NCBI RefSeq assembly: GCF_013004645.1
Contig: NZ_JABEME010000003.1
Coordinates: 62,001-126,000 of the forward strand
Direction of reading: 5' to 3'
DNA length: 64,000 bases
Source: Stenotrophomonas africana
Lineage (GTDB): Bacteria; Pseudomonadota; Gammaproteobacteria; Xanthomonadales; Xanthomonadaceae
Shown one piece after another: positions 33,122-39,978 of this stretch. A model generated the notes under the pieces. It saw nothing but the letters and a program-made list of their open reading frames with translations, was not told the origin of the DNA and did not search any database. The position numbers and the translations under genes are program-made. Numbering within the stretch: the first letter of the stretch is position 1; each line of letters starts with the position of its first letter.

Positions 33122-33158
33122 ATTCCCCCCTTGTCTATAGAGGATGGTACTCGATAAA

Positions 33159-33172
33159 CGTGACGCATCACG
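33159..33172. repeat. 14-bp palindrome CGTGACGCATCACG, left copy
   Basis: Arms CGTGA and TCACG around CGCA. It directly touches the zot stop codon (33173-33175 on the minus strand) and lies 38 bases upstream of the cargo gene. A perfect version, CGTGACGCGTCACG, occurs at 43971-43984; both are preceded by TAA/TTAA. It could be an operator, the zot transcript end or a cassette boundary. Confidence 0.65.
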
Positions 33173-34492
33173 TCAGAAGCTCGGCGGGTAGGGCTTGGAT
33201 TCCGGGAACGTGCCCATGGGGCGCTCACCTACGCGCACGATGGTGCCCCCGCTTCTTGCCGCCATGACCGCGCCCGCGCCGCCGCCGCTTCCACTCGCTA
33301 CGCTCGCAGAATCAGCGGCAGCACGGTCACTGTCCAGGCGGTACAACGTTGGCTCTTCCTCGCGCCGGGGTGCTTCCCTCGGCCACGCTGTTGCGACCGT
33401 TTCAAACGAACCCGCCGTCAGGCGCACCCCGTATACGGCAACCCTCAGCCGGTAGCCCATCGCAATGAGGGCATCAAAGGTCAACTGATCGACGGTGTTC
33501 CCTGAGCCGTCGACCCATTCGACCATTCCCACCGAGCGCTCCCCGAACTGGGCGGTAAAGGCCAACCGAATCCGATTCGCCTGCGTCATGGCGGCCACAT
33601 AGCGCTGCTCGACGGTCATCCCGGCCAGTGGATCGGCTGCGGGCACTGCAACGGCCGCGGCCGGCACAGCACCGGTGCTGATGGGCTTATGGGCGCCCTG
33701 CCCCTGCGTTGCCTTGGCGCCTGCCGGGGCTTCTACAGCAGCTTCCGGCTCATCGTCGCCCATCATCCTGATGAAGTAGCCGCCGAACGCCCAGATGCCA
33801 ACCACAAGGCCCACGGCAGCAATGGCGATCTTGGGCGCAAGCTGCTTCCAGATGTTGGTACCGCCTTCCTCGTACACCTCTGCATTCTCTGCGCCGACCG
33901 CATAGCCGTGATACAGCGGATAGATGGCCGGATCGTACTTCAGCGTCTTGCCACCGACGACCTCGAATTTTCCCGGGCTGGTGGTGTGGTAATACGTGAC
34001 CCGGTAGCGCGATTTCAGGCCTACGGCGGTGAGCTTCTGGAAGACGTTCTTGCGCTCGATACGCGCCCTCACCGCCTGATGCACGCGGTTGATCCACTGC
34101 GTCATGATCAGCACGTCGCCGCCGTTCTGGCCGATCAGCGCAAAGAAGTTCTCCACTTCTTCCGGCAACTGGTTGCGCTGTGCAACGTAGAACTCGTGCA
34201 CCTCATCAATCACCACCAGTGCATCTTTGAACTCATCGGGGATGCGCCACTGACCGGTCTCCGGATGCCTGGAGCAGACGAACGTCGTTGCAACGTCCTT
34301 GGTTTCTACCAGCGTCAGCAGCTTGTGGACCTCATCCACGGGCATGTTCAAGTATTCGGCGATGCGCTCATGGTGCAAGCCATTGAGGCGCGCGAACACC
34401 CGGCGTCCCTTCTTTAGCGTGGGCAGGATGTGATTCTTGACCGCATCGTAGCTCTTGCCTGCGCGCGGTACGCCCTCGTTGAAAACTAGCAT
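33173..34492 (-). CDS. zot: Zot-family phage assembly ATPase (pI-like)
   Basis: A 439-residue inner-membrane ATPase needed to extrude virions. Walker A is GVPRAGKS (about 7-14), Walker B is ALVVIDEVHEF (about 90-100). A single membrane helix (IAIAAVGLVVGIWAFGGYFI, about 225-244) is followed by a periplasmic part. The end is rich in glycine and serine. Despite the toxin name, the general role in filamentous phages is assembly; the zonulin-like peptide of V. cholerae Zot is not obvious here. Last gene of the morphogenesis operon, one base after the pVI-like gene stop. Confidence 0.9.
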   Translation of the reverse strand: MLVFNEGVPRAGKSYDAVKNHILPTLKKGRRVFARLNGLHHERIAEYLNMPVDEVHKLLTLVETKDVATTFVCSRHPETGQWRIPDEFKDALVVIDEVHEFYVAQRNQLPEEVENFFALIGQNGGDVLIMTQWINRVHQAVRARIERKNVFQKLTAVGLKSRYRVTYYHTTSPGKFEVVGGKTLKYDPAIYPLYHGYAVGAENAEVYEEGGTNIWKQLAPKIAIAAVGLVVGIWAFGGYFIRMMGDDEPEAAVEAPAGAKATQGQGAHKPISTGAVPAAAVAVPAADPLAGMTVEQRYVAAMTQANRIRLAFTAQFGERSVGMVEWVDGSGNTVDQLTFDALIAMGYRLRVAVYGVRLTAGSFETVATAWPREAPRREEEPTLYRLDSDRAAADSASVASGSGGGAGAVMAARSGGTIVRVGERPMGTFPESKPYPPSF

Positions 34493-34493
34493 G

Positions 34494-34841
34494 TCACCAC
34501 TTCCCCAAGGTCAGAATTTTACGGGTGATGAAGAACACGATCCCGAGCGATACCACGGTCATGCACTCGGGAATCTTGAAGATGTTGACGAACCACGCGA
34601 TGGTCGGCCCTGCGTTTGCGAACAGGGTGCCAAGCTTGTACTCGGTCATGAATTCAGGCACGGGCAGCTTTTCCAGCGCATGTGCGGCTAAGTCCAGGAC
34701 TTGTTCGATCGCGTACAGCACAAGATCACGGAAGAACTCAACGATGGCCGTCCACAGGCGTTCCACCTGCCTGCGGATGTACTCGGTCAGATCGTTGAGC
34801 CACCCGGCTTGCAGCGTCACGAATGCGATTAGGTTGATCAT
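34494..34841 (-). CDS. DUF2523-type phage membrane protein (pVI-like)
   Basis: A 115-residue hydrophobic protein with two or three membrane segments (AFVTLQAGW...; TIAWFVNIFKIPECMTVVSLGIVFFITRKIL). Position between the adsorption protein and Zot, with a four-base overlap with the former, is that of gene VI in Ff phages and of DUF2523 genes in Vibrio and Xanthomonas phages. It probably caps the virion with the adsorption protein. The C-terminal FFITRKILTLGKW fits the family. Confidence 0.8.
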   Translation of the reverse strand: MINLIAFVTLQAGWLNDLTEYIRRQVERLWTAIVEFFRDLVLYAIEQVLDLAAHALEKLPVPEFMTEYKLGTLFANAGPTIAWFVNIFKIPECMTVVSLGIVFFITRKILTLGKW

Positions 34842-35815
34842 GTGAGCGCGATCTTGATTGCGTGGAAGGCGGCGAACGCGAGCAGCAGCCAGCCCAGCAG
34901 CTGAAGGATGGCGACGATCTCAGGCTTGCACAGGAAGTCGAACGTCATGGCGTCCCAATATGCCGTCGCCGGGAAAGTGAAGATCGGGCAAGAGGCGCTG
35001 ACGCTGATCTCAAAAAAGCTCTTGGTAGCGTCAATGATCGGGGCCTTGCTGACGCGCTCGGCGAAGTCGTCGTAGAGCTTCTCGACGGTCTTGCCTTCCG
35101 ACTCATATAGCGCATCACCGTCGCCCCCGGGTTGCCCCGGACCATCGCCATCACCTTCGCCGGGACCTGGGCCCGGACCGGGACCAGTACCGCCACCATC
35201 CCCTCCCCCGTCGTCGCCACCACCATCGCCATCCCCCGGCCCGGTACCGCCGCCACCATCACCGCCACCGGGATCGGTACCGCCTCCGCCATCCCCGCCC
35301 CCGTTGTCGCCACCACCGTCACCACCTCCCGGGTCAGTACCGCCGCCATCACCACCACCGGGATCGCCACCATCACCGGCGGGCGTCGGCGCAGGGGCGT
35401 CGCTTTCAGTGCAAGAGCCACCGGTTGGGTAATACGTGAAGCCCGACGGGCTCGATGGATCAAGGCTGCTGCTGTACATGCAGCCGGTGTGACAGACGTT
35501 GACGGTTGCAGCCGTCTCGCCACCCTGCCAGCCCATTTCATCTCCCCGCGTCTTGCAGCTGGTCGCCTTAGGCCAGCTGTAGAGGCCCCAGCCCACGCTG
35601 CGGCCGGTACGATCCCATGCGTCGTACCAGCCGGAGCCGTCGTTGCTGGGGGACTCATTGCAGCGCATGGGTTGCCAGTAGCTCGGCCCAGTCGCGATAT
35701 CGGCCATGCACTTCGTATACGCCGCACCTTGATCCTGAAACGCCGCCGCCTGGGCGATGCCGGGCGCAAGCAGGAGGCATGCGGCAACTCCGAAATGGCT
35801 GAGGCGACGAATCAC
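34838..35815 (-). CDS. adsorption protein (pIII-like) with a long glycine-rich linker
   Basis: A 325-residue virion-tip protein. Signal peptide: RRLSHFGVAACLLLAPGIAQA. An N-terminal receptor-binding domain with several cysteines (KCMADI; MRCNESP; CKTRGDEMG; CHTGCMYSS; GSCTES) is followed by about 95 residues of DPGGGDGGG/GPGPGPG repeats, then a C-terminal domain (KTVEKLYDDFAERVSKAPI...) and a membrane anchor (ILQLLGWLLLAFAAFHAI). This is the N-linker-C layout of Ff pIII. The GTG start at 35815 overlaps the stop of the 24-residue protein upstream and keeps the signal peptide intact. Confidence 0.85.
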   Translation of the reverse strand: MIRRLSHFGVAACLLLAPGIAQAAAFQDQGAAYTKCMADIATGPSYWQPMRCNESPSNDGSGWYDAWDRTGRSVGWGLYSWPKATSCKTRGDEMGWQGGETAATVNVCHTGCMYSSSLDPSSPSGFTYYPTGGSCTESDAPAPTPAGDGGDPGGGDGGGTDPGGGDGGGDNGGGDGGGGTDPGGGDGGGGTGPGDGDGGGDDGGGDGGGTGPGPGPGPGEGDGDGPGQPGGDGDALYESEGKTVEKLYDDFAERVSKAPIIDATKSFFEISVSASCPIFTFPATAYWDAMTFDFLCKPEIVAILQLLGWLLLAFAAFHAIKIALT

Positions 35816-35886
35816 CCGCGAATCCCCATCACGACAGCGATGCCGCACAGCCCGCTGATGAATCCGGCGAATAGGCAAAGGATCAT
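35812..35886 (-). CDS. 24-residue phage membrane protein (pVII/pIX-like)
   Basis: Encodes MILCLFAGFISGLCGIAVVM followed by GIRG: a single hydrophobic helix with a short basic end. It overlaps the coat-like gene upstream by four bases (ATGA) and the adsorption gene downstream by four bases. Tiny hydrophobic proteins at this position cap virions in Ff phages (pVII, pIX). The coupled overlaps on both sides support it being translated. Confidence 0.6.
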   Translation of the reverse strand: MILCLFAGFISGLCGIAVVMGIRG

Positions 35887-36032
35887 TTGCCGCCCCGCAT
35901 TAGGAACAGTCGCGCCACCTTCGGGCCCGCCCACAGGCCGAACTTCAACTGCGCAATGACGGCGCAGCCGCCCAACACTGCAAGAGCCACCATGCCGACC
36001 TGCAGGCCGCCGATGATCATCTGATAGTCCAT
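35883..36032 (-). CDS. minor coat-like protein, paralog of the major coat protein
   Basis: A 49-residue protein (starts MDYQMIIGGLQVGMVALAVL). One membrane helix followed by LKFGLWAGPKVARLFLMRGGK, whose LWxGxKVAxLF core matches the major coat protein encoded just upstream (SLWGGRKVAGLF). Unlike that protein it lies downstream of the terminator, so it is expected at lower level, with the capsid-tip genes. No signal peptide. Probably a minor virion protein. Confidence 0.65.
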   Translation of the reverse strand: MDYQMIIGGLQVGMVALAVLGGCAVIAQLKFGLWAGPKVARLFLMRGGK

Positions 36033-36047
36033 ATCGCTCCCCTGAAA

Positions 36048-36072
36048 TAGAAAGGGGAGGCATGGCCTCCCC
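36048..36072 (-). terminator. intrinsic terminator after the major coat gene
   Basis: Stem GGGGAGGC / GCCTCCCC (36054-36061, 36065-36072) with a three-base loop; on the minus strand it is followed by TTTCTATTT. This separates abundant coat mRNA from the lower-level assembly genes, as the terminator after gene VIII does in Ff phages. Confidence 0.8.
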
Positions 36073-36091
36073 TACCCCATCACTGCTCGGC

Positions 36092-36232
36092 TTACGACTT
36101 ACCGAACAGACCCGCCACCTTGCGGCCACCCCACAGGGAGAAGCCGACCACGGCGATCAGGGCCAGACCACCACCGATGGCGGTCAGCGCGGCAGCGACC
36201 GACAGGCCGGTCAGAATCGATTCGAAATCCAT
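36092..36232 (-). CDS. major coat protein (pVIII-like)
   Basis: A 46-residue protein: acidic start (MDFESILTG), a hydrophobic helix (SVAAALTAIGGGLALIAVVG) and a basic end (GGRKVAGLFGKS) that would face the DNA in the virion. It has no cleavable signal peptide, as in many Xanthomonas and Pf-type phages. GGGG precedes the ATG (AAAGGGGATTTAC-ATG). The downstream terminator supports high, separate expression. Confidence 0.85.
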   Translation of the reverse strand: MDFESILTGLSVAAALTAIGGGLALIAVVGFSLWGGRKVAGLFGKS

Positions 36233-36267
36233 GTAAATCCCCTTTCATTGATTGAGTTGATGGCGGC

Positions 36268-36519
36268 CTACGATTTGTCGAACACAGCTGCAACACGGCC
36301 ACCGATGTGCGCAGCCAAGTACAAGGTCATGATCAGAATGAACGGCCCCGATGCCCATCCTGCGAGTACGTCTTTGTCCGGCACCTTGAACGCCTCGGCG
36401 AACATGGCGACAGAGGAAGCCTCTGCGCTGCTCATCAGCACATACCCCGTGCACTGATCGACGGGCTGACCGGTTGGGATCAGCGTTCCGTTCTCCCCTA
36501 AAGCAACGCAGAGGCTCAT
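36268..36519 (-). CDS. phage membrane protein, probable minor coat
   Basis: An 83-residue protein. The first half has the family-like start LCVALGENGTLIPTGQPVDQCTGYVLMSSAEASS, a pattern seen in filamentous phage proteins encoded just before the coat gene; two cysteines could pair. The second half has one membrane helix (FILIMTLYLAAHIGGRVAAV). Located between the ssDNA-binding protein and the major coat gene. Role in the virion unproven. Confidence 0.7.
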   Translation of the reverse strand: MSLCVALGENGTLIPTGQPVDQCTGYVLMSSAEASSVAMFAEAFKVPDKDVLAGWASGPFILIMTLYLAAHIGGRVAAVFDKS

Positions 36520-36522
36520 GAC

Positions 36523-36801
36523 TTAGGTCTTCGATGCGGCCGGCGCAGCCTTGAACCCGATGGGGATCAAGTCCACGTAGCGCTTCAGCACCAGATCACC
36601 GTAGTCGCTCAGTCCGAAGGACTGCGGATCAATGTCGTACTCGCCAGCCGGGTACGGCGGACGCTGGCCGAGGCCGACGCGGAACGGCAGTTCGAAGCCG
36701 TTGCCCAGGTCGAGGCCAGCGGTCTGCGAACGATTGATGGTGTTGGTCTTGCTGTTGTGCCGCTCTTCGACGGCAGCGGACTTCACGCGGCAGATGGGCA
36801 T
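36523..36801 (-). CDS. phage single-stranded DNA-binding protein (pV-like)
   Basis: A 92-residue protein directly downstream of, and overlapping by 19 bases, the replication initiator: the gene V position. Sequence features: basic/polar start (MPICRVKSAAVEERHNSK), then QTAGLDLGNGFELPFRVGLGQRPPYPAGEYDIDPQSF, consistent with a small OB-fold beta protein. It would coat plus strands and hand them to assembly. The sequence is not close to Ff pV; the call is mainly positional. GAGGGAAG precedes the ATG. Confidence 0.65.
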   Translation of the reverse strand: MPICRVKSAAVEERHNSKTNTINRSQTAGLDLGNGFELPFRVGLGQRPPYPAGEYDIDPQSFGLSDYGDLVLKRYVDLIPIGFKAAPAASKT

Positions 36802-37838
36802 AGTTCTTCCCTCACGAAACGATGGAGTGCGTCACCCTTGGCAATACCGCGAAAACGTCCGGGGTGACCGTCACGGACGATGCGGGCCTCGCAGAAGTCG
36901 GACCATGAATCTCCGAACGCTCCGCGCAGAACACTGAGGGCCGGGCCTACCTGACGCTCCATCCAGAGCACCATCGCCTCGGCAGATACTTCGACATGCT
37001 TGCGGATCGTGCGCAGTCGCGTGCACACGCCCTTGATGAGGTCATGCAATGCGCTGTACGAGCCGCGCAGGTACGCGCCCGGGTTCAACAGCACATCCAG
37101 CGGGATTTCCATGTGCTTGCCGTACAGGCGGACTTCGGCGCGCACCCAGCGCGAGGACGGCAGGCCCTCGGCCTTGCCCTTCTCGTACACGCACAGTTCC
37201 TTGTGGCCTTTGCCGCCGACGTACAGCGTGCAGCCGGTGTTGTGGCCTTCATCGGAGATGAAGCGATGACGCGGCGGGCAGCCGCCTTCGGTGAAGCCAC
37301 CTTGCGCGGCAACCTCGCGGAGCGCATGCACGTCCAGGCGTTCGCCTTCGTAGTCGTCGTGCGCGCAGTCAACACGGGTAATCTTGGCGTCGAGCATGGA
37401 GCACTGCTTGTAGACGCGCGCCCAGTCACGAATCCATTTGCAACCCATCCCGGTGAGGCTCAGGCATACGGTGCTTTTCTTGCCACCGATGCCAACACGA
37501 CCAACCACCTCGTTTTCCCGGTCGATCAGCACCGCCGACTGCTCGTAGAAGTTCCAGTTCTTCTCACGAATCGCACCGGCAACAACTTCGCCACGGAAAC
37601 CGAAGATGCGGAACAGCAAGAGGTCGAGCTTCTTGCAGTTCACTTCCTCAAGGACAGAGAGCGGGACCACAATGGTCAGGTAGTCGATAATTGCGTCCTG
37701 CTGACCCTTTTGGCCCGTGTTACTCCCCGGGCCAATCTCCGCCGCCGCCCGCTGCCCCTTTTCACCGGGCGAAAGCGGGGAAAAGCCCCCTACCCCGCCC
37801 TCTACAGCCATCCTGAAACGAGCGCGATCAACGGCCAT
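36783..37838 (-). CDS. phage replication initiation protein (Rep_trans / RstA-like)
   Basis: About 351 residues. IIDYLTIVVPLSVLEE opens the domain, and LDAKITRVDCAHDDYEGERLDV matches the 'RxDxAxDDxEG' block of replication initiation factors of PF02486 (RstA/gpII-like). Later KELCVYEKGKAEGLPSSRWVRAEVRLYGK is also typical. It nicks the plus-strand origin for rolling-circle replication. Start MAVDRARF at 37838 has GGGGGCAGG upstream; it overlaps the preceding small gene by 11 bases. Confidence 0.85.
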   Translation of the reverse strand: MAVDRARFRMAVEGGVGGFSPLSPGEKGQRAAAEIGPGSNTGQKGQQDAIIDYLTIVVPLSVLEEVNCKKLDLLLFRIFGFRGEVVAGAIREKNWNFYEQSAVLIDRENEVVGRVGIGGKKSTVCLSLTGMGCKWIRDWARVYKQCSMLDAKITRVDCAHDDYEGERLDVHALREVAAQGGFTEGGCPPRHRFISDEGHNTGCTLYVGGKGHKELCVYEKGKAEGLPSSRWVRAEVRLYGKHMEIPLDVLLNPGAYLRGSYSALHDLIKGVCTRLRTIRKHVEVSAEAMVLWMERQVGPALSVLRGAFGDSWSDFCEARIVRDGHPGRFRGIAKGDALHRFVREELCPSAA

Positions 37839-37962
37839 TGCCTGCCCCCTTTCCACGCAGTACGAACACCAGCGACCAATACAGACCGGTAAGCAGCGCA
37901 CCGCCGATGAGGGCGACAACAAAGGGATCGCGGAAGAACTCGCAGACCTGATCAGCGGCCAT
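37828..37962 (-). CDS. 44-residue phage membrane protein
   Basis: Encodes MAADQVCEFFRDPFVVALIGG..., one hydrophobic helix (VVALIGGALLTGLYWSLVFVL) and a basic end (RGKGAGNGR). It overlaps the start of the replication gene by 11 bases and the end of the 64-residue protein gene by 11 bases. Unknown function; small inner-membrane proteins are common in this part of filamentous phage genomes. Confidence 0.6.
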   Translation of the reverse strand: MAADQVCEFFRDPFVVALIGGALLTGLYWSLVFVLRGKGAGNGR

Positions 37963-38146
37963 ATTCGACCTCGTACATGCGGCAGGCGCGGTCGTTACCG
38001 GCGATGCAGGCATTGCGAATTTCGCCGCGCTCGGCAGCGACTGCGTTCCAGTCAGCAGCGAACGCGGTGCCAATCCAGAAGCCAAGCGCCGCCCCGCAGA
38101 CCATGAAGAGGACGAACGGAAGACCCCACCAATCGAACTTACGCAC
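37952..38146 (-). CDS. 64-residue phage membrane protein
   Basis: Starts at GTG 38146 (VRKFDWWGLPFVLFMVCGAALGFW): the GTG has AGGAG seven bases upstream, better than a TTG 15 bases earlier. One membrane helix precedes an outward part NAVAAERGEIRNACIAGNDRACRMYEVEYGR with two cysteines. Overlaps both neighbours (8 and 11 bases). Function unknown. Confidence 0.6.
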   Translation of the reverse strand: MRKFDWWGLPFVLFMVCGAALGFWIGTAFAADWNAVAAERGEIRNACIAGNDRACRMYEVEYGR

Positions 38147-38423
38147 GGTGAGTCTCCTCAATCAGTTGCCGGAATTCCGGGCGAAGTGCGCGCAAATGCT
38201 TGCCTTGCTGCGATCGCACTGCCTGGAACGCGGCTTCTTCCTCAGCGGTCCAGCCTGTGGCGGCCAGTTCGGCGCGTGCCTCGGCTTCAAAGGCCGCTTC
38301 GCGTGCGCTACGACGGGCAGGCTCCCCGCGACGGTCGAGGTACCACGAAACGATGCGAGCGGCACCGATGGAGATGGCCGAAATGGCGCCGAGCAGCGCA
38401 AAGGCAAGAAGGGGCTCGGTCAT
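38139..38423 (-). CDS. 94-residue phage membrane protein with charged helical tail
   Basis: MTEPLLAFALLGAISAISIGAARIVSWYL is a single N-terminal membrane helix; the rest is a long Ala/Glu/Arg-rich helix (RRSAREAAFEAEARAELAATGWTAEEEAAFQ). First gene of the minus-strand phage operon. It is divergent from the plus-strand gene at 38465, so the early promoter should lie in the 41-base gap. Function unknown. Confidence 0.6.
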   Translation of the reverse strand: MTEPLLAFALLGAISAISIGAARIVSWYLDRRGEPARRSAREAAFEAEARAELAATGWTAEEEAAFQAVRSQQGKHLRALRPEFRQLIEETHRA

Positions 38424-38464
38424 GCCAGAATCCCCCCAATTGCATGGATGGAGATGGGAAAGGC

Positions 38465-39217
38465 ATGGCACTCCAACTCAGGGAGATGGTGTCGGTCGGG
38501 ACCGCAACGATCGTATCGTTGCTGACGTTCCTTTTCGGGATTTCCTTGTCCGCCTATCTGTATGTCGGCAGTACTATTCCTAACAAATGCTACGAGGCTG
38601 GAAGCGATGCCGATTGGTGGGCTGCTGCTGGCACCTGGATGATTGGAGTTGGGGCGATCATGTACTCGGCGAGAGAGCTGGGGATCAAGATCCATGAGCG
38701 GCGCGAAGCGAGAATGGCAGAGCTTTCCTCGGTACTTGCTCAGTACGCCGCTATTTCCTACACCGCCACTTCCGTAGCAGGCAGGGTCCGAAGCTTCCGC
38801 GATATGTTGGCTCGCGCGATAGAGATTGGGCAGCACGAAAGGCGACTTCCGTACGGGTTTGAAGCGTTCTATCTCGCGCCGATGAAGGATGCCCTCTCTG
38901 ACATAACTTGGGACAGGAATATCTCGGTGCCGATTGGAATCGATGGGCTCAAGCGACTTGGCGCAGCCACGTACTACGCTGATCGGTGCAGGAGCTTGCT
39001 TTCGCTCATCATTGAGGAATCCAAAAGCGAAGGTGATTCGAGAGGGTTTGATTTGATTGTGTTGGCAAGGGAGTTCGAGGACCTTCTGGATCGACTGGCA
39101 AATGAGCTGACTGGAATCCCGGATGAGCTTCAGAAGGATGCTGCTCCAGCTCGAGACCTCATTGAGCGCCTGAGGGCGCGCATCGAGGAGGAAGATCGAG
39201 CGCTGCTTGGCGACTGA
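38465..39217 (+). CDS. membrane protein of unknown function, plus-strand accessory gene of the prophage
   Basis: A 250-residue protein on the strand opposite to the phage core genes. Two N-terminal membrane helices (TATIVSLLTFLFGISLSAYLYV; WWAAAGTWMIGVGAIMYSA) precede a cytoplasmic helical domain (IKIHERREARMAELSSVLAQYAAISYT... to DLIERLRARIEEEDRALLGD). GC is visibly lower than in the core genes. GGAGATGGGAAAGG precedes the ATG. No family recognised; opposite strand and composition suggest imported cargo such as an exclusion or abortive-infection protein, which is speculation. Confidence 0.6.
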   Translation: MALQLREMVSVGTATIVSLLTFLFGISLSAYLYVGSTIPNKCYEAGSDADWWAAAGTWMIGVGAIMYSARELGIKIHERREARMAELSSVLAQYAAISYTATSVAGRVRSFRDMLARAIEIGQHERRLPYGFEAFYLAPMKDALSDITWDRNISVPIGIDGLKRLGAATYYADRCRSLLSLIIEESKSEGDSRGFDLIVLAREFEDLLDRLANELTGIPDELQKDAAPARDLIERLRARIEEEDRALLGD

Positions 39218-39280
39218 ACTGGCGCGCCGGGAAGTAGTCACATCGGTGTGCTCCATTGATACATCACCCCTGCCCCAAAC

Positions 39281-39324
39281 CCCCAAGGGAGCCCGCCAGC
39301 GGCCTTGGGGTGCCGATGGCGGGC
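39281..39324. other. structured phage intergenic region, candidate replication origin or packaging signal
   Basis: Two interlocking inverted repeats: CCCCAAGG (39281-39288) with CCTTGGGG (39303-39310), and GCCCGCCA (39291-39298) with TGGCGGGC (39317-39324). The arms interleave, so the two stems are mutually exclusive or form a pseudoknot-like fold in ssDNA. Filamentous phages keep their origins and packaging hairpin in such a region. Confidence 0.45.
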
Positions 39325-39327
39325 GCA

Positions 39328-39344
39328 ATCCAAGGCCCTTGGAT
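39328..39344. promoter_or_regulatory. operator-like palindrome O1
   Basis: ATCCAAGG-C-CCTTGGAT is a perfect palindrome with a one-base centre. A near-identical site lies at 39379-39394, just before the HTH regulator start; the spacing of about 51 bases would frame the regulator promoter. Confidence 0.55.
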
Positions 39345-39378
39345 CGCGGCTGTGATTCAATACCCTTGAATTCCAAAA

Positions 39379-39394
39379 ATCAAGGGCCTTGGAT
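39379..39394. promoter_or_regulatory. operator-like palindrome O2
   Basis: ATCAAGGGCCTTGGAT differs from O1 at a few positions and ends three bases before ATG 39398. A bound repressor would block translation initiation or transcription of the regulator gene, suggesting autoregulation. Confidence 0.5.
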
Positions 39395-39397
39395 CAA

Positions 39398-39808
39398 ATG
39401 GACGTCAATTCCCTGCTCGACCAGGCGAAAGAGGCGTGTGGCGTTAGCTACGACAAGGACTTAGCGCCCCGCCTCGGCGTGCGGCCGTCTGCGATTAGCA
39501 ACTATCGAAAGGGCGTTTCGCACCCAGATGCCGTGGTTTGCGCAACTCTGGCAGGCCTAACGGGCGTGCCGCTTGCCCGCGTACTAGGCGTAATCGGCGA
39601 GGCGCGAGCTATCAGCCGGGAAGAAAAGGCGGTCTGGCGCAAGCTCGCCGCCACCGCAATGGCCTTGTGTCTGGCTGTTGGCTTCGCCCTGCCCCACAAG
39701 GCGCAAGCTGCCGTCTCAGGATTTGAGAGCGCTCACGCTGTATACATTATGCGAAATCACGTATCCGCCGAATCTGGGCCTTTGTTGGGTCCGCGTGGCA
39801 ATGGCTGA
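39398..39808 (+). CDS. phage HTH regulator, 3' end replaced by integration
   Basis: Reads MDVNSLLDQAKEACGVSYDK, then a helix-turn-helix (LAPRLGVRPSAISNYRKGVSHPDAVVCATLAGLTG), a basic segment and a hydrophobic stretch (LAATAMALCLAVGFALPHKAQAA). The attachment site (39741-39757) falls in codons AVYIMRN; past it the frame reads into older flanking DNA (HVSAESGPLLGPRGNG). In the circular phage the gene continues into 32177-32287 instead, ending ...PDKDELAA. Probably the phage repressor. Integration thus changes the C-terminus from 37 phage-encoded to 16 flank-encoded residues. A TTG at 39389 is a less likely start. Confidence 0.75.
   Translation: MDVNSLLDQAKEACGVSYDKDLAPRLGVRPSAISNYRKGVSHPDAVVCATLAGLTGVPLARVLGVIGEARAISREEKAVWRKLAATAMALCLAVGFALPHKAQAAVSGFESAHAVYIMRNHVSAESGPLLGPRGNG
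39741..39757 (-). other. right attachment site (half dif)
   Basis: On the minus strand: XerC arm ATTTCGCATAA and centre TGTATA, followed by CAGCGTGAGCG instead of a XerD arm. The 17 bp are identical to the left dif. A site with XerC arm and centre but no XerD arm fits phage-type attP recombined by XerC. Confidence 0.85.
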
Positions 39809-39978
39809 TCGACATCGCAGACTTTTCCGCCCTCCCAACCCTGGAATTTGACCTTTGGAGGCAGAAATTCTGGGCGCGATGTGAATCGCTGCAGACAATT
39901 CCACTCTTAGGAAGGCGCATGGTTGAAATTCCAGCCGATAAGGAGACGCGGAGGCCTAGATTCTGCCAGGTTGCTTGA
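39758..39978 (+). pseudogene. remnant tail of a second HTH regulator gene
   Basis: From 39772 an open frame reads IWAFVGSAWQWLIDIADF, then SALPTLEFDLWRQKFWARCE and on to a TGA at 39976-39978. FVGSAWQWL is identical in nine consecutive residues to the detached tail at the prophage left end. Relative to the attachment-site frame a one-base change is needed, so the copy is frameshifted. This is the main evidence for an earlier related phage at this dif site. Confidence 0.6.

Larger units (their letters stand above)
32177..39757. mobile_element. integrated filamentous (inovirus) prophage, about 7.6 kb, XerCD-dif type
   Basis: Bounded by a full dif site on the left and a partial site sharing 17 bp (TATACATTATGCGAAAT) on the right; unit length 7581 bases. 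The minus strand carries the standard inovirus order: small membrane proteins, replication initiator, ssDNA-binding protein, minor and major coat proteins, adsorption protein, DUF2523/pVI-like protein, Zot assembly ATPase. Plus-strand genes at the ends encode regulators and one unknown membrane protein. No integrase is present, as expected for phages that borrow host XerC/XerD. All core genes look intact. Confidence 0.9.

Noticed and set aside
35091..35432. Proline/serine-rich plus-strand frame and apparent tandem repeat array; considered as CRISPR-like
   Set aside because: The repeats are short GGC/GGT codon runs of the glycine linker in the phage adsorption protein; there are no unique spacers of constant length.
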